DNA of 51,099 nucleotides from Methanobacteriota archaeon (lineage in GTDB: Archaea; Thermoplasmatota; Thermoplasmata; RBG-16-68-12; JAFNFQ01), in the NCBI GenBank assembly GCA_017885655.1, contig JAFNFQ010000008.1, forward strand, positions 44,895 to 95,993, given 5' to 3'. This document shows, piece after piece, positions 50,284 through 51,099 of this stretch (position 1 is its first letter; each line of letters opens with the position of its first letter). The notes beneath the pieces were generated by a model. That model saw only the letters and a list, made by a program, of their open reading frames with translations, was not told the origin of the DNA and ran no database searches. The position numbers and the translations under genes were made by a program.

Positions 50284-51099
50284 GTGCTCTTCCTCGTGCG
50301 CTTCGGTGAGATCCACCTCAAGAGCAAGTACGTCCGCAAGCAGTTCCAGGACAAGCTCGTCGCGAACATACAGGATCACTTCGCTTCGAGGGGCGTCGAG
50401 TGCCTCACCTCGTCGGACAGGGGGAGGGTGTACGTCGAGACGGACGACGAGGCGGCGGGGTGGTCGATACTGAGGCGGGTGTTCGGAGCCGTGTCGTTCA
50501 GCGCGGTTGTCGAGTGCCACGCGGACATGGAGGCGATTTCGAAGACGCTCGTGGGCTACTCCCGCAATCTCGTGAAGGAAGGAGCGAGCTTCGCGATAAG
50601 GTCGAGGCGGTCGGGGAGCCATGCGTTCACAAGCCGCGACGTCGCGGTGGCGGCGGGGAGAGCGATGCAGGATGCTTACAAGTCGCTCAAAGTTGATCTT
50701 GCCAAGCCGGACATCGAGCTGTTCATCGAGGTCAGGAACAACAGGGCGTTCATCTTCCACGAGGTGGCCGAGGGACCGGGGGGGCTGCCCTTGGGTAGTC
50801 AGGGGCGGATGCTCGCGCTAGTCGACTGCGAGAGGGGGATGGTGGCGGCGTGGATGATGATGAAGCGGGGGAGCAAGGTGACTGTCGTCGCGACAGACGG
50901 CTTGGAGTGGATCGAGCCTTTGAGGGAGTGGGACCTGCACCTCAAGGTCCAGAGGATAGCGCGCATGGACGAGCTCAGGGAGATCTCGAAGCTGAACAGG
51001 GCTGAGGTCCTGGCGGTAGGGTGGACCCTCGAGGAACTGGAGGCAAGGAAGGGCGAGGTCCCAGAGGGACTCACAGTGTTCCATCCGGCGGTGGGGCTG
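50284..51099 (+). CDS. ThiI-like THUMP-domain protein with missing PP-loop (partial, runs off window)
   Basis: Not in the ORF track because it has no stop in the window; 272 codons are visible from GTG 50284. The N terminus VLFLVRFGEIHLKSKYVRKQF is the ferredoxin-like lead of tRNA 4-thiouridine synthase ThiI. A THUMP domain follows (about 65-160; RRSGSHAFTSRDVA, FIEVRNNRAFIFHEVAEGPGGLPLGSQ). Where ThiI has the ATP-cleaving SGGxDS PP-loop, this protein reads LALVDCERGMVAAWMMMKRG: the surrounding helix is kept but the loop is lost. The later VTGEALGQVSSQ-like segment of ThiI is also not seen. It probably still binds tRNA but may not adenylate or thiolate it. Confidence 0.82.
   Translation, partial: MLFLVRFGEIHLKSKYVRKQFQDKLVANIQDHFASRGVECLTSSDRGRVYVETDDEAAGWSILRRVFGAVSFSAVVECHADMEAISKTLVGYSRNLVKEGASFAIRSRRSGSHAFTSRDVAVAAGRAMQDAYKSLKVDLAKPDIELFIEVRNNRAFIFHEVAEGPGGLPLGSQGRMLALVDCERGMVAAWMMMKRGSKVTVVATDGLEWIEPLREWDLHLKVQRIARMDELREISKLNRAEVLAVGWTLEELEARKGEVPEGLTVFHPAVGL

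Overview
The window looks like chromosomal DNA of an archaeon, most probably a Thermoplasmata-like euryarchaeon of fairly high GC content. Supporting this are an archaeal-type CCA-adding enzyme, a PAC2-family proteasome assembly chaperone, an AbrB-PhoU fusion regulator, a short archaeal ribose-phosphate pyrophosphokinase, an archaeosortase, a PaREP1 protein, and many genes with a TATA box only about 23-30 bases before the start codon, as expected for leaderless transcripts. GTG and TTG starts are common. The lineage is inferred from gene content and was not tested by a search.

Layout. 1-8.5 kb: the end of an unknown gene, then two very large secreted repeat proteins transcribed divergently. 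An apparently complete IS481-type insertion sequence sits between them, with matching terminal repeats and a 6-bp target duplication. 8.5-9.26 kb: a gene-poor stretch with a 209-bp tract organised on an 11-bp period. 9.26-16.5 kb: housekeeping genes (cca, a small membrane protein, PAC2 chaperone, malic enzyme, acetyl-CoA synthetase) and a Fic-domain protein whose promoter is flanked by a perfect inverted repeat. 16.7-21.4 kb: a hypF-hypD-hypC-hypE operon for the NiFe-hydrogenase cofactor, with no hydrogenase subunits, hypA or hypB in view. 21.7-24.7 kb: a porGDAB pyruvate:ferredoxin oxidoreductase operon. 24.9-26.9 kb: a PhoU-type regulator and prs.

From 27 to 48.8 kb there is a surface-glycan and envelope region: archaeosortase with a C-terminal zinc-binding module, nucleotide-sugar 6-dehydrogenase, a third secreted beta-propeller protein, polysaccharide deacetylase, galU, four GT4-like glycosyltransferases, two sugar epimerases, a tight operon of PIG-L deacetylase, ATP-grasp ligase, left-handed-beta-helix acyltransferase and epimerase, a Wzx-type flippase, three methyltransferases and an MFS transporter. 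Two gene remnants show that a methyltransferase-flippase cassette was duplicated and then largely eroded or replaced. The window ends with a TauE/SafE permease, a PaREP1 protein and the first 272 codons of a ThiI-like THUMP protein whose PP-loop is missing.

How the genes fit together: malic enzyme, Por and acetyl-CoA synthetase meet at pyruvate and acetyl-CoA. GalU and the 6-dehydrogenase would make UDP-glucose and UDP-glucuronate for the glycosyltransferases, the flippase would export the lipid-linked glycan, and the archaeosortase may process or anchor surface proteins. The most unusual items are the 11-bp phased tract, the decayed cassette copies, the PP-loop-less ThiI homologue, the archaeosortase-zinc fusion and the deacetylase/ATP-grasp/acyltransferase operon.
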